From: Aromatoleum buckelii
Lineage (GTDB): Bacteria > Pseudomonadota > Gammaproteobacteria > Burkholderiales > Rhodocyclaceae
Assembly: GCF_012910785.2 (NCBI RefSeq)
Contig: NZ_WTVH02000010.1
Location: forward strand, 806,001 to 870,000
DNA length: 64,000 nt
Reading direction: 5' to 3'
Of this stretch, positions 25,622-33,994 are shown piece after piece. A model generated the notes under the pieces. The model was not told where the DNA came from and did no database searches. It saw only the letters and a program-made list of their open reading frames with translations. Position numbers and translations under genes: made by a program. The number at the start of each line of letters is the position of its first letter. The first letter of the stretch is position 1.

Positions 25622-26761
25622 ATGGCCGAAGACAGCGATCTCGAGAAAACGGAACAGGCATCGCCACGGCGACTGGAGCAGGCCCGCGAGGAAGGCCAGG
25701 TTCCGCAGTCGCGCGAGCTGTCGACTTTCCTCGTCCTGATCACCGGCGCGAGCGGCCTGTGGCTGATGGGCGAGTGGATCGGCGAACGCGTGCTCGGCAT
25801 CCTGCGCCACGGCTTCCGCTTCGAGCGCGCAGTCGCGTTCGACCCGCAGCTGATGCTGAAGGACTTCGGCGACCTGTTCACGCAAGCCTTGCTGACGATG
25901 CTGCCGCTGTTCGGCGTGTTGATGGTGGCGGCGGTCGGCGCGCCGATCCTGCTCGGCGGCTTCGTGTTCTCGCCGAAGGCGCTCGGGCTCAAGTTCGACC
26001 GCATGGATCCGCTCAAGGGCTTCGGCCGGATGTTCTCGCTGCACGGGCTGGTCGAAATGCTGAAGTCGCTGCTCAAGGCGGCGGTCGTCGGCGGCGTCGG
26101 CGTTTTCGCAATGTGGCGCGAACGCGATCACATCTTCGCGCTGACGTCCGAGGCGGTGGAGAGCGCGGTGCCGGATTTTCTGCAGGCGGTGCTGTTTTCC
26201 GCGCTGCTGATCATCATGGGGCTCGCGCTGCTGGCGCTGGTCGACGTGCCGTTCCAGCTGTGGCAATACCACAAGCGCCTGCGCATGACGAAGGAAGAGG
26301 TCAAGCGCGAAGGCAAGGAGCAGGAAGGCGATCCTCACGTCAAGGGTCGCATTCGCAGCATGCAGCGCGAGATGGCGCGCCGGCGGATGATGGCCGAAGT
26401 CCCAAAGGCAGACGTCGTCGTGACGAACCCGACGCATTTCTCGGTCGCGCTGAAGTACGACGCGCAGAAAATGGGCGCGCCGGTCGTCGTCGCGAAAGGG
26501 CGCGGCGAGGTCGCGCTGAAGATCCGCGAGCTGGCGAAGGAACACAAGGTGCCGTTGCTCGAGGCGCCGCCGCTCGCGCGCGCGCTGTACAAGCACTGCG
26601 ACCTGGAGCAGGCGGTGCCGGGCGCGCTCTACACCGCGGTGGCCGAAGTCATGGCCTACGTGTACCAGCTCAACCGCTGGATGGCCGGCGGCGGCCTTCC
26701 GCCCGCCGTGCCGGGCAAGCTGCCGGTGCCCGAAGACATGGACCCCGGCGCACCCGCCTGA
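25622..26761 (+). CDS. flhB: Flagellar type III export protein FlhB
   Basis: Export-gate component and substrate-specificity switch of the flagellar secretion system, 379 residues. Four membrane spans in the N-terminal two thirds, then a cytoplasmic domain that self-cleaves at N269-P270 in TNPTHFSVAL, the same residue number as in E. coli. The start at 25622 gives the family start MAEDSDLEKTEQASPRRL. First gene of the flhB-flhA-flhF-flhG-fliA-motC-motD run, 32 bases before flhA. Confidence 0.95.
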   Translation: MAEDSDLEKTEQASPRRLEQAREEGQVPQSRELSTFLVLITGASGLWLMGEWIGERVLGILRHGFRFERAVAFDPQLMLKDFGDLFTQALLTMLPLFGVLMVAAVGAPILLGGFVFSPKALGLKFDRMDPLKGFGRMFSLHGLVEMLKSLLKAAVVGGVGVFAMWRERDHIFALTSEAVESAVPDFLQAVLFSALLIIMGLALLALVDVPFQLWQYHKRLRMTKEEVKREGKEQEGDPHVKGRIRSMQREMARRRMMAEVPKADVVVTNPTHFSVALKYDAQKMGAPVVVAKGRGEVALKIRELAKEHKVPLLEAPPLARALYKHCDLEQAVPGALYTAVAEVMAYVYQLNRWMAGGGLPPAVPGKLPVPEDMDPGAPA

Positions 26762-26793
26762 TGCGCCACTCCCCGACTCTCTTGAGGTAGGCA

Positions 26794-28899
26794 ATGTTCC
26801 AAGCCCTGAACCTGCGCGCGTTGATGACGCCGGCGAACCTGCGAATGCTCGGCGCGCCGGTCTTCATCATCATGGTGCTGTCGATGATGGTGCTGCCGCT
26901 GCCGGCGTTCGCGCTCGACGTGTTCTTCACGTTCAACATCGCGATCTCGGTGATGGTGATGCTGGTGGCGATGTACACGAAGAAGCCGCTGGAGTTCTCG
27001 GTGTTCCCGACCGTGCTGCTGGTGACCACCCTGTTGCGCCTCGCGCTGAACGTCGCCTCGACGCGCATCGTGTTGCTCGAAGGCCACACCGGTCCGGATG
27101 CGGCGGGCAAGGTCATCGAGGCGTTCGGCCATTTCCTCGTCGGCGGCAACACCGCGATCGGCCTCGTCGTGTTCGTGATCCTCGTGCTGATCAACTTCGT
27201 CGTCGTCACGAAAGGCGCCGGGCGGATCGCGGAAGTCAGCGCGCGCTTCACGCTCGATGCGATGCCGGGCAAGCAGATGGCGATCGACGCCGACCTCAAC
27301 GCCGGCCTCGTCGACGAGGCCGAGGCGAAACGCCGCCGCAAGGAGGTCGCGCAGGAATCCGAGTTCTACGGCGCGATGGACGGCGCGTCGAAGTTCGTGC
27401 GCGGCGACGCCGTCGCCGGCATCCTGATCCTGCTGATCAACATCCTCGGCGGGCTGATGGTCGGCATCGTGCAGCACGACATGGACGCCGGCGTTGCGAT
27501 CGAGACCTACACGCTGCTGACGATCGGCGACGGCCTCGTCGCGCAGATCCCGGCGCTGATCATCTCGGTCGCGGCCGGCATGGTCGTGTCGCGGGTCGGT
27601 GACGAGTCCGACATCGGCAACCTCGTCATCGCGCAGGTGTTCTCGAACCCGCAGGTGCTGATGCTGACTGCCGGCATCATCGGCGTGCTCGGGCTGATTC
27701 CGGGGATGCCGAACCTCGTGTTCATCCTGATCGCCGGCCTGCTCGGCTGGCTCGCGTGGCGCCGCATGGGCGACGCCGGGCGCGACGCGGTCGAGGGTGC
27801 GCGTACCGCGCCCGAAGCTGCCGCCGCCCTCGAACCGCCGGCCGAGAACCTCGAGGCGAGCTGGAACGACGTCGCGCCGGTTGACGTGCTGGGGCTCGAA
27901 GTCGGCTACCGCCTGATCCCGATGGTCGACAAGGGGCAGGACGGTGAGCTGCTGAAGCGCATCCGCGGCCTGCGCAAGAAGTTCGCGCAGGACGTGGGCT
28001 TCCTGTCCGCGCCGGTGCATATCCGCGACAACCTCGAACTCAAGCCGAACGCTTACCGCATCGCGTTGAAGGGCGTCGAAATCGGCAACGGCGAGGCCTA
28101 TCCCGGCCAGTTCCTCGCGATCAACCCAGGCCGCGTCACCGGGCCGCTCGCCGGGCGCGAGACGCGCGACCCGGCGTTCGATCTGCCCGCATTCTGGATC
28201 GACGCCGGCCAGCGCGAACAGGCGCACGCGCTCGGCTACACGGTTGTCGACGCGAGCACGGTCGTCGCGACCCACCTGAACCACCTGATCCTCAGTCACG
28301 CCGCCGAACTGCTCGGACGCCAGGAAACCCAGGCGCTGCTCGACCATATCGGCAAGAACACGCCGAAACTCGTCGAGGACCTCGTGCCGGCGCTGCTGTC
28401 CGTATCGACGGTGCAGCGGGTGCTGCAGAATCTTCTCGAAGAGGGGGTCAATATTCGCGACATGCGCACGATCATCGAGATCCTCGCCGAGAACGCGCCG
28501 CGCACGCAGGACCCGCTGGAGCTCACGTCGCGCGTGCGCCAGGGACTGGGCCGCTCGATCCTGCAGAGCCTGTTTCCCGGCAATGCCGAGATCCAGGTCA
28601 TGGCGCTCGATCCTTCGCTCGAACGCATCCTCGGCCAGGCGGTCGGCGCCGGCGGCGGGGAGGGTGGCGTCATCGAGCCGAGCCTCGCCGACGGCCTGTT
28701 GCGTCACGCTGCGGAAGTCGCGCAGCGCCAGGAGGACATCGGGCTGCCGCCGGTGCTGCTGGTGCCGCCGCAACTGCGCTGGCTGCTGTCGCGCTTCCTG
28801 CGGCGGGCCGTGCCTTCGCTCAAGGTCATCGCGAATTCCGAAGTGCCCGAGACGCGCACGATTCGTGTCACCGCGATGGTCGGTGGCGCGGCACGCTGA
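26794..28899 (+). CDS. flhA: Flagellar biosynthesis protein FlhA
   Basis: Largest membrane component of the flagellar export gate, 701 residues. Eight N-terminal membrane spans; the FHIPEP-type cytoplasmic motif region appears as DAMPGKQMAIDADLNAGLVDEAEAKRRR; the C-terminal cytoplasmic ring domain begins near residue 350. Length and order behind flhB are canonical. Confidence 0.96.
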   Translation: MFQALNLRALMTPANLRMLGAPVFIIMVLSMMVLPLPAFALDVFFTFNIAISVMVMLVAMYTKKPLEFSVFPTVLLVTTLLRLALNVASTRIVLLEGHTGPDAAGKVIEAFGHFLVGGNTAIGLVVFVILVLINFVVVTKGAGRIAEVSARFTLDAMPGKQMAIDADLNAGLVDEAEAKRRRKEVAQESEFYGAMDGASKFVRGDAVAGILILLINILGGLMVGIVQHDMDAGVAIETYTLLTIGDGLVAQIPALIISVAAGMVVSRVGDESDIGNLVIAQVFSNPQVLMLTAGIIGVLGLIPGMPNLVFILIAGLLGWLAWRRMGDAGRDAVEGARTAPEAAAALEPPAENLEASWNDVAPVDVLGLEVGYRLIPMVDKGQDGELLKRIRGLRKKFAQDVGFLSAPVHIRDNLELKPNAYRIALKGVEIGNGEAYPGQFLAINPGRVTGPLAGRETRDPAFDLPAFWIDAGQREQAHALGYTVVDASTVVATHLNHLILSHAAELLGRQETQALLDHIGKNTPKLVEDLVPALLSVSTVQRVLQNLLEEGVNIRDMRTIIEILAENAPRTQDPLELTSRVRQGLGRSILQSLFPGNAEIQVMALDPSLERILGQAVGAGGGEGGVIEPSLADGLLRHAAEVAQRQEDIGLPPVLLVPPQLRWLLSRFLRRAVPSLKVIANSEVPETRTIRVTAMVGGAAR

Positions 28900-29011
28900 C
28901 GCCGGTCCGAATAGGCGGGGGAAACCGCTTTTATTCCACCCTATCGGGGTCCGCGGCGCCGACGATAATCGGAACCATCCTGCGCCGAGTGCGTAGCCGG
29001 GGGACACTCAA

Positions 29012-30556
29012 ATGAACGTGAAGCGCTATTTCGCCCAGACCGCCCGCGAGGCACTGCGTGCACTCAAGGCCGAACTCGGCGCCGATGCGATCGTGCTGGC
29101 GAACCGCCCCGTCGAAGGCGGCGTCGAGATCCTCGCGCTGCCGGCCGACGCAGTCGGGGCCTTGCACAGCGCGACCCGTCCGACGCCCCCGGCCCCTGCC
29201 GCTCCGGTTGCGGCCGCTCCCGCCCGGACGCCGTTCTTGGCGCCGCTGCCCGATATCGACGACGATTTTCACGTCAGCCTGTCCGCTCAGCGACCTGCTG
29301 CGGCGAGACCGTCCGCAGCGCCCAAGGCGGCGGCACCGGTCGTCCGGCCGTTTCAGCCACCGCGACTCGAAACCCCCGACTACCTGCTGCGCACACCGGC
29401 AATGCCGCAGGGCACGGACCTGCTGCGCACACCGGCAATGCCGCGGAGCACAGATCCGCTCGTGGACGACTGGTACGCGCCCGAACCCGCTGCGCACGCG
29501 GTGCCTGCCGAACGGCCGCAGACAGGGCCTGCAGCGCAAGCACGTCCTGTCGCGGCGGTTCCGGGCGGGGCGCCTTGCGCCCCACCCCAGGCGGATGACA
29601 TGCGCCTCCGCGACCTGCAGCAGGCGAATGCGCGGCTGATGGACGAGCTGACCGGCATCCGTGAACTGATCGAGCGCCAGCTCTCCGGCTTCGCCTGGGG
29701 TGAAGCGCGGCGCACCGCGCCGGCGCGTGCCGACATCGTCGGCGAACTGCTCGAAGCCGGTTTTTCCGGCCCTCTGGCGCGCCGGCTGGCTGGCGCCGTC
29801 GCCGACGACGCCAGCACCGAGAACGCCCGAATCGCAGTCAGGAATGCGTTGGGCCGCGAACTGCGTGTCAAGTCGTCGGATACCGACATCATCGACCGGG
29901 GCGGCGTCTACGCGCTGGTCGGGCCGACCGGTGTCGGCAAGACGACAACGACTGCCAAGCTCGCCGCGCGCTGCGTCGTCCGCCATGGCGCCGAGAAGCT
30001 CGCGCTGATCACGACCGACGGTTACCGGATCGGCGCACAGGAGCAGCTGCGCATCTACGGACGGATTCTCGGTGTGCCAGTGTTCTCGGTGCGCGACGCC
30101 GCCGACCTGCGCCAGACGCTTGCCGAACTGCGCGGCAAGCACATGGTGCTGATCGACACCATGGGCATGAGCCAGCGCGACCGCATGGTCGCTGAACAGG
30201 CAGCGATGCTGATGGGCGCCGGCAATGTGCGCCGGCTGCTGCTGCTGAACGCGACGTGCCGCGGCGACACGCTCGCCGATGTCGTGCGCGCGTATCGCGG
30301 CCCGGATCTCGCCGGCTGCGTGTTGACCAAAGTCGATGAGGCGGCATCGCTCGCTCCGGCGATCGATGTCGCGGTCAGCAACGAACTGGACGTTTTCTAC
30401 GTCGCCAACGGCCAGCGCGTTCCGGAGGACCTCCACCTGCCCAATCGCGCCTACCTGCTGCATCGCGCGCTGCGCGAGCAGGCGGCCGGTTCGGCATGGA
30501 AGCTGGAGGGCGACGAGGCGGCGCTGATGCTCGCGGCATCGGGCCGGGGGGCGTGA
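29012..30556 (+). CDS. flhF: Flagellar biosynthesis regulator GTPase FlhF
   Basis: SRP-type GTPase that sets flagellum position and number, 514 residues. The N-terminal basic domain starts MNVKRYFAQTAREALRALKAELG; a long Pro/Ala-rich linker (about 50-190) contains a direct repeat; the NG domain has the P-loop GPTGVGKTTTTAKLAA, TTDGYRIGAQEQL, LIDTMGMSQRD and the guanine motif LTKVDEA. Its stop precedes the next start by one base. The linker is longer than in many relatives, but all GTPase motifs are intact. Confidence 0.95.
   Translation: MNVKRYFAQTAREALRALKAELGADAIVLANRPVEGGVEILALPADAVGALHSATRPTPPAPAAPVAAAPARTPFLAPLPDIDDDFHVSLSAQRPAAARPSAAPKAAAPVVRPFQPPRLETPDYLLRTPAMPQGTDLLRTPAMPRSTDPLVDDWYAPEPAAHAVPAERPQTGPAAQARPVAAVPGGAPCAPPQADDMRLRDLQQANARLMDELTGIRELIERQLSGFAWGEARRTAPARADIVGELLEAGFSGPLARRLAGAVADDASTENARIAVRNALGRELRVKSSDTDIIDRGGVYALVGPTGVGKTTTTAKLAARCVVRHGAEKLALITTDGYRIGAQEQLRIYGRILGVPVFSVRDAADLRQTLAELRGKHMVLIDTMGMSQRDRMVAEQAAMLMGAGNVRRLLLLNATCRGDTLADVVRAYRGPDLAGCVLTKVDEAASLAPAIDVAVSNELDVFYVANGQRVPEDLHLPNRAYLLHRALREQAAGSAWKLEGDEAALMLAASGRGA
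29394..29465 (+). repeat. In-frame 36-bp tandem duplication in the flhF linker
   Basis: Two nearly identical 36-base units (29394-29429 and 29430-29465) encode LLRTPAMPQGTD and LLRTPAMPRSTD. Being in frame, it changes only linker length. Confidence 0.85.
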
Positions 30557-30557
30557 C

Positions 30558-31364
30558 ATGATCGACACGCGCGAGGACCAGGCGGCCGGACTGCGCCGGC
30601 TTTTCCGGCGGGCGCCGCCGACCGTGGTCGCGCTGTATGCGACCGGGGCACATCGCGCGGCGGCGGCGATCCACGTCGCCCACCGGGTCGCGCGTCGGAG
30701 CGGCCGGGTGCTGCTGCTCGACGAGGCTGCCGGGCACGAATCACTTGCCGTCCCGCTCGGGCTCGCCGACGGCCCCGACCTGCTGGGTGTGCTCGGCGGG
30801 CGCCTCGCCGCGCGCGAACTGCTGCAGCCGGTGCCGGGATTGTTGGGCCGGGTTCCGGTGGCGGCCGCGGCGCTCGCGCTGCCGTTGCTCGACGAGGAGC
30901 GCCGCCAGTGCCTCGTCGGCGCGCTGCACAGCCTGCATCGCCTCGCCGGCTTCGTGCTGATTCACGCGAGCTGCGCCTCGGCAGGCGATCCGTCGCCGTT
31001 CGTCTTCGCCGCGCCGCGCCGGCTCGTCGTCGCCGAAGCGAGCCGCAGCGGCGCGACCGAGGCATACCGCACAATCAAGCATATCGCTGCTGCCGGAGCC
31101 GGAGCGCTGCATGTTGCCGTCTCGCGTGCGCGTCATCGCGACGACGCGAGCGCGTTCTTTGCGAGTCTGAACGCTCTGGTGCGGCGCCACGTCGGGGTGC
31201 CGCTGGCGTGGCTCGGCGAGGTCGAGCGCGACGACATTGCGGCGGGCTTGGCCGCCGACGCGCAGTGCACGGCTGCGTCAGAAGGCGAAACCGCGTTCCT
31301 GCGCCGCCTCGCGCTGTCCGCGCGCCGGCCCGCCGTGACGGCGCACGCGGACCGGCGACCATGA
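30558..31364 (+). CDS. FlhG/FleN-position MinD-like protein lacking the Walker A motif
   Basis: 268 residues in the place normally held by flhG, between flhF and fliA. The overall plan matches a shortened MinD-type ATPase: VVALYATGAHRAAAAIHVAHRVARRSGRVLLLDEAAG at the N-terminus aligns with where FlhG has its nucleotide loop, followed by LADGPDLLGVLGGR and later FVLIHASC and YRTIKHI. However the KGGxGKT loop is replaced by YATGAHRAA, so ATP binding is doubtful. It overlaps fliA by four bases (ATGA). It may be a non-hydrolysing partner of FlhF or a decaying gene; it is a full open frame with normal codon use. Confidence 0.7.
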   Translation: MIDTREDQAAGLRRLFRRAPPTVVALYATGAHRAAAAIHVAHRVARRSGRVLLLDEAAGHESLAVPLGLADGPDLLGVLGGRLAARELLQPVPGLLGRVPVAAAALALPLLDEERRQCLVGALHSLHRLAGFVLIHASCASAGDPSPFVFAAPRRLVVAEASRSGATEAYRTIKHIAAAGAGALHVAVSRARHRDDASAFFASLNALVRRHVGVPLAWLGEVERDDIAAGLAADAQCTAASEGETAFLRRLALSARRPAVTAHADRRP

Positions 31365-32245
31365 TCGGACTGACTTATCCGCGAGGCAAGGCGCAACCCG
31401 CCGGACCCTGGCAGGCCGACGAAAAGCAGGAAGCCCCGGCGCCGCGGCCGGGAGCCCGGAAAATACAGGCGAAGTGGATGTACGACCCCGAAGGAAACCT
31501 CGACAAGAGCCAGCTGGTGGAGACTTATGCTCCGCTGGTCAAGCGCCTCGCTTACCACCTGATGGCGAAGCTGCCGGCGAGCGTGCACATCGACGACGTC
31601 ATCCAGAACGGCATGCTCGGGCTACTCGACGCGATCAACCGCTACGAGGATGGTCTCGGCGCGCAATTCGAGACCTACGCGGTGCAGCGCGTGCGCGGGG
31701 CGATGCTCGACGGGCTGCGCGACAACGACTGGCTGCCGCGCAGCATCCGCCGCGACATGCGGCGCATCGAGGGCGCGATCCACAGCCTCGAGCAGCGCCA
31801 CGGCCGTCAGCCGACCGAAGTCGAGCTCGCCGAGTCGCTCGAAATGCCGCTCGCCGAATACCAGCGCATGCTGCAGGACGCGCGCGGCTATCAGCTGGTG
31901 CACTTCGAGGATTTCGCCGGCGACGAAGGCGAGGACTACTTCGAGCGCCACCTCGGCGAGCACGAATCGAATCCGCTCGATCTTCTCGAAGCGTCGGACA
32001 TGCGCAACACCCTGGTGCGGGCGATCGAGGACCTGCCCGAGCGCGAAAAGCTGATGATGGCACTGTATTACGACGAGGAGCTCAATCTGCGCGAGATCGG
32101 CGAAGTGTTCGGCGTCTCCGAGTCGCGCGTGTGCCAACTGCACAGCCAGGCCGTCGCGCGGCTGCGGGCACGCGTGCTCGGCGCGGGCGAGGCGGCGGGC
32201 GAGCGTCGCGGCAGGCCGCGCAAGACGCGGGCCGCCGCCGTCTGA
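31361..32245 (+). CDS. fliA: RNA polymerase sigma factor for flagellar genes (sigma-28)
   Basis: FliA directs late flagellar and chemotaxis transcription. Regions 2 (LVKRLAYHLMAKLPASVHIDDVIQNGMLGLLDAI), 3 (RRIEGAIHSLEQRHGRQPTEVELAESL) and 4 (LNLREIGEVFGVSESRVCQLHSQAVARLRA) are clear. The frame from 31361 gives 294 residues, about 40 more than usual at the N-terminus; an internal ATG at 31478 (MYDPEGNLDKSQ) would give the normal length and could be the true start. The upstream start overlaps the flhG stop, favouring coupled translation. A basic tail GRPRKTRAAAV is unusual. Confidence 0.92.
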   Translation: MIGLTYPRGKAQPAGPWQADEKQEAPAPRPGARKIQAKWMYDPEGNLDKSQLVETYAPLVKRLAYHLMAKLPASVHIDDVIQNGMLGLLDAINRYEDGLGAQFETYAVQRVRGAMLDGLRDNDWLPRSIRRDMRRIEGAIHSLEQRHGRQPTEVELAESLEMPLAEYQRMLQDARGYQLVHFEDFAGDEGEDYFERHLGEHESNPLDLLEASDMRNTLVRAIEDLPEREKLMMALYYDEELNLREIGEVFGVSESRVCQLHSQAVARLRARVLGAGEAAGERRGRPRKTRAAAV

Positions 32246-32268
32246 ACGGCGCGCCACGGACTCCCGAC

Positions 32269-33018
32269 ATGGACAAGACCAGTCTCATCGGCCTCACGCT
32301 CGGGATCGCCGCGATCCTGTCGGGGCAGGTGCTCGAGGGTGGCCATATTTCGTCGCTGGTGCAGCCAACCGCGTTCCTGATCGTCGTCGGCGGCACGCTC
32401 GGTGCAGTGATGCTGCAGAGCCCGCTGCCGGTGTTTCGCGACGGCATGCGGATGGCGAAATGGGTGTTCGTGCCGCCGCCCTCGAACCACGCCGACCTCA
32501 TCGCGCAGGCCACCAACTGGAGCCACATCGCGCGCAAGGAAGGCCTGCTTGCGCTCGAAGAGCGCATCGATGCGCTGCCCGACCCGTTCATGCGCAAGGG
32601 GCTGCAGCTGCTCGTCGATGGCGTCGAGCCGCAGCACCTGCGCGACGTGCTCGAAGTCGAAATCGACGCATGGAGTGCGCAGAGGCGGCTCGGCGCGAAG
32701 ATCTGGGAAGCGGCCGGAGGCTACGCGCCGACGATCGGCATTCTCGGCGCGGTCATGGGCCTGATCCACGTGATGGAAAACCTCTCCGATCCGTCCCGGC
32801 TCGGCTCGGGCATCGCCGTCGCCTTCGTCGCGACGGTCTATGGCGTCGCCTTTGCAAACCTGATTTTCCTGCCGATTTCGAAGAAGCTTCTGGCGCATGT
32901 CGCGAGCGGTGTCTCGCAGCGCGAGATGCTGGTGGACGGACTCGTCGGCATCGCCAACGGCGACAACCCGCGCATCATCGAGAGCCGCATGCAGGGCTAT
33001 GTGAGCCGAAGTCGGTGA
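32269..33018 (+). CDS. motC: Flagellar motor stator protein MotC (MotA family)
   Basis: 249-residue inner membrane protein with four spans. The MotA/PomA family loop with AAGGYAPTIGILGAVMGLIHVMENLSDPSRLGSGIAVAFVATVYGVAFANLIFLP is diagnostic. With MotD it forms the second type of stator known from Pseudomonas and betaproteobacteria. It starts 23 bases after fliA. Confidence 0.9.
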   Translation: MDKTSLIGLTLGIAAILSGQVLEGGHISSLVQPTAFLIVVGGTLGAVMLQSPLPVFRDGMRMAKWVFVPPPSNHADLIAQATNWSHIARKEGLLALEERIDALPDPFMRKGLQLLVDGVEPQHLRDVLEVEIDAWSAQRRLGAKIWEAAGGYAPTIGILGAVMGLIHVMENLSDPSRLGSGIAVAFVATVYGVAFANLIFLPISKKLLAHVASGVSQREMLVDGLVGIANGDNPRIIESRMQGYVSRSR

Positions 33019-33072
33019 ACCGATTCCTCCTGTCGTCGCGCGCCGCTCGGCCCTAGCCCCCAGCCCCCGCCC

Positions 33073-33921
33073 ATGTCGCGTCGCCGCACCCCTGACGAAG
33101 ACTACGAGAATCACGAGCGCTGGCTCGTCTCCTACGCGGACTTCATCACGCTGCTGTTCGCGTTCTTCGTCGTGATGTATTCGCTGTCGTCCGTCAACGA
33201 GGGCAAGTACCGCGTCCTGTCCGATTCCCTCGTCAGCGCTTTTCGCAGTGGTGCGATCAGCCCGACAGGGGCGCAGATCATCGCTGTCTCGAGCTCCGCC
33301 GCGCCGCCGCCGGCGCCCGCGGCGCGCCCCGTCCGCGAGTCGGCAACCGCCGCGCGGCGCGAAGCCGAAATGAAGCGTCTCAACAGCATCGCGGACGAAA
33401 TACGCCGCGTGCTGCAACCGCTCACCGCGGCCGGACAGGTCGGCGTTGCCGAAGGCGTGCATGGAATCACGGTCGAGATCAACGCCAGCGTGCTGTTCGC
33501 GCCCGGTGACGCGACGCTCGCCGCGCCGGCGATCGCGGTGCTGCAAGCCGTCGCGCAGGTGCTCGCCGGCGCGGATTTCCCGATCACCGTCGAAGGCCAC
33601 ACCGACAGCCTGCCGATCCGCACCGAACGCTTCCCGTCGAACTGGGAGCTGTCTGCGGTGCGGGCGTCATCGGTCGTGCGGCTGTTCATCGACACCGGGG
33701 TGCGCGGCGATCGCCTAACCGCGGCCGGCTATGCCGACCAGCGCCCGCTTACCGACAATGCGAACGAAGAAGGCCGGGCGCGCAACCGGCGGGTCACGAT
33801 CCTGATCGAGTCGATGCTCGGCGATCCCGCGCCGCGCACCCCCGGACGAATCCGCGCTGGCGATCCGATACGGTCGATCATGCCGGACGCGACGGAGGCA
33901 GGCGCCGAGCGGGTGCAGTAA
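33073..33921 (+). CDS. motD: Flagellar motor stator protein MotD (MotB family, OmpA-like domain)
   Basis: 282 residues: short cytoplasmic start, one membrane span containing the proton-binding Asp in SYADFITLLFAFFVVMYSLS, periplasmic linker, and a C-terminal OmpA-type peptidoglycan-binding domain with TVEGHTDSLPI and NRRVTILIE. Partner of MotC. Ends 73 bases before the stop of the convergent parC. Confidence 0.92.
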   Translation: MSRRRTPDEDYENHERWLVSYADFITLLFAFFVVMYSLSSVNEGKYRVLSDSLVSAFRSGAISPTGAQIIAVSSSAAPPPAPAARPVRESATAARREAEMKRLNSIADEIRRVLQPLTAAGQVGVAEGVHGITVEINASVLFAPGDATLAAPAIAVLQAVAQVLAGADFPITVEGHTDSLPIRTERFPSNWELSAVRASSVVRLFIDTGVRGDRLTAAGYADQRPLTDNANEEGRARNRRVTILIESMLGDPAPRTPGRIRAGDPIRSIMPDATEAGAERVQ

Positions 33922-33994
33922 ACGCGGGGTTCGCCGAACGCGCGGGCGGGCCGGTGTCGCGGACCCCCAACGCGCGCGCTTGCGCCGGCTGGGT

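Noticed and set aside
25500-28970. Sigma-28 promoters before flhB and flhF
   Set aside because: Similar bases (GCGCCG-CGATAAT near 25543 and 28957) are seen, but no TAAA-type -35 at proper spacing; evidence too weak for a feature.
26656-29007. 783-codon minus-strand frame across flhA
   Set aside because: Composition of Arg/His/Gln/Asp only, lying wholly over flhA, which has all its motifs.
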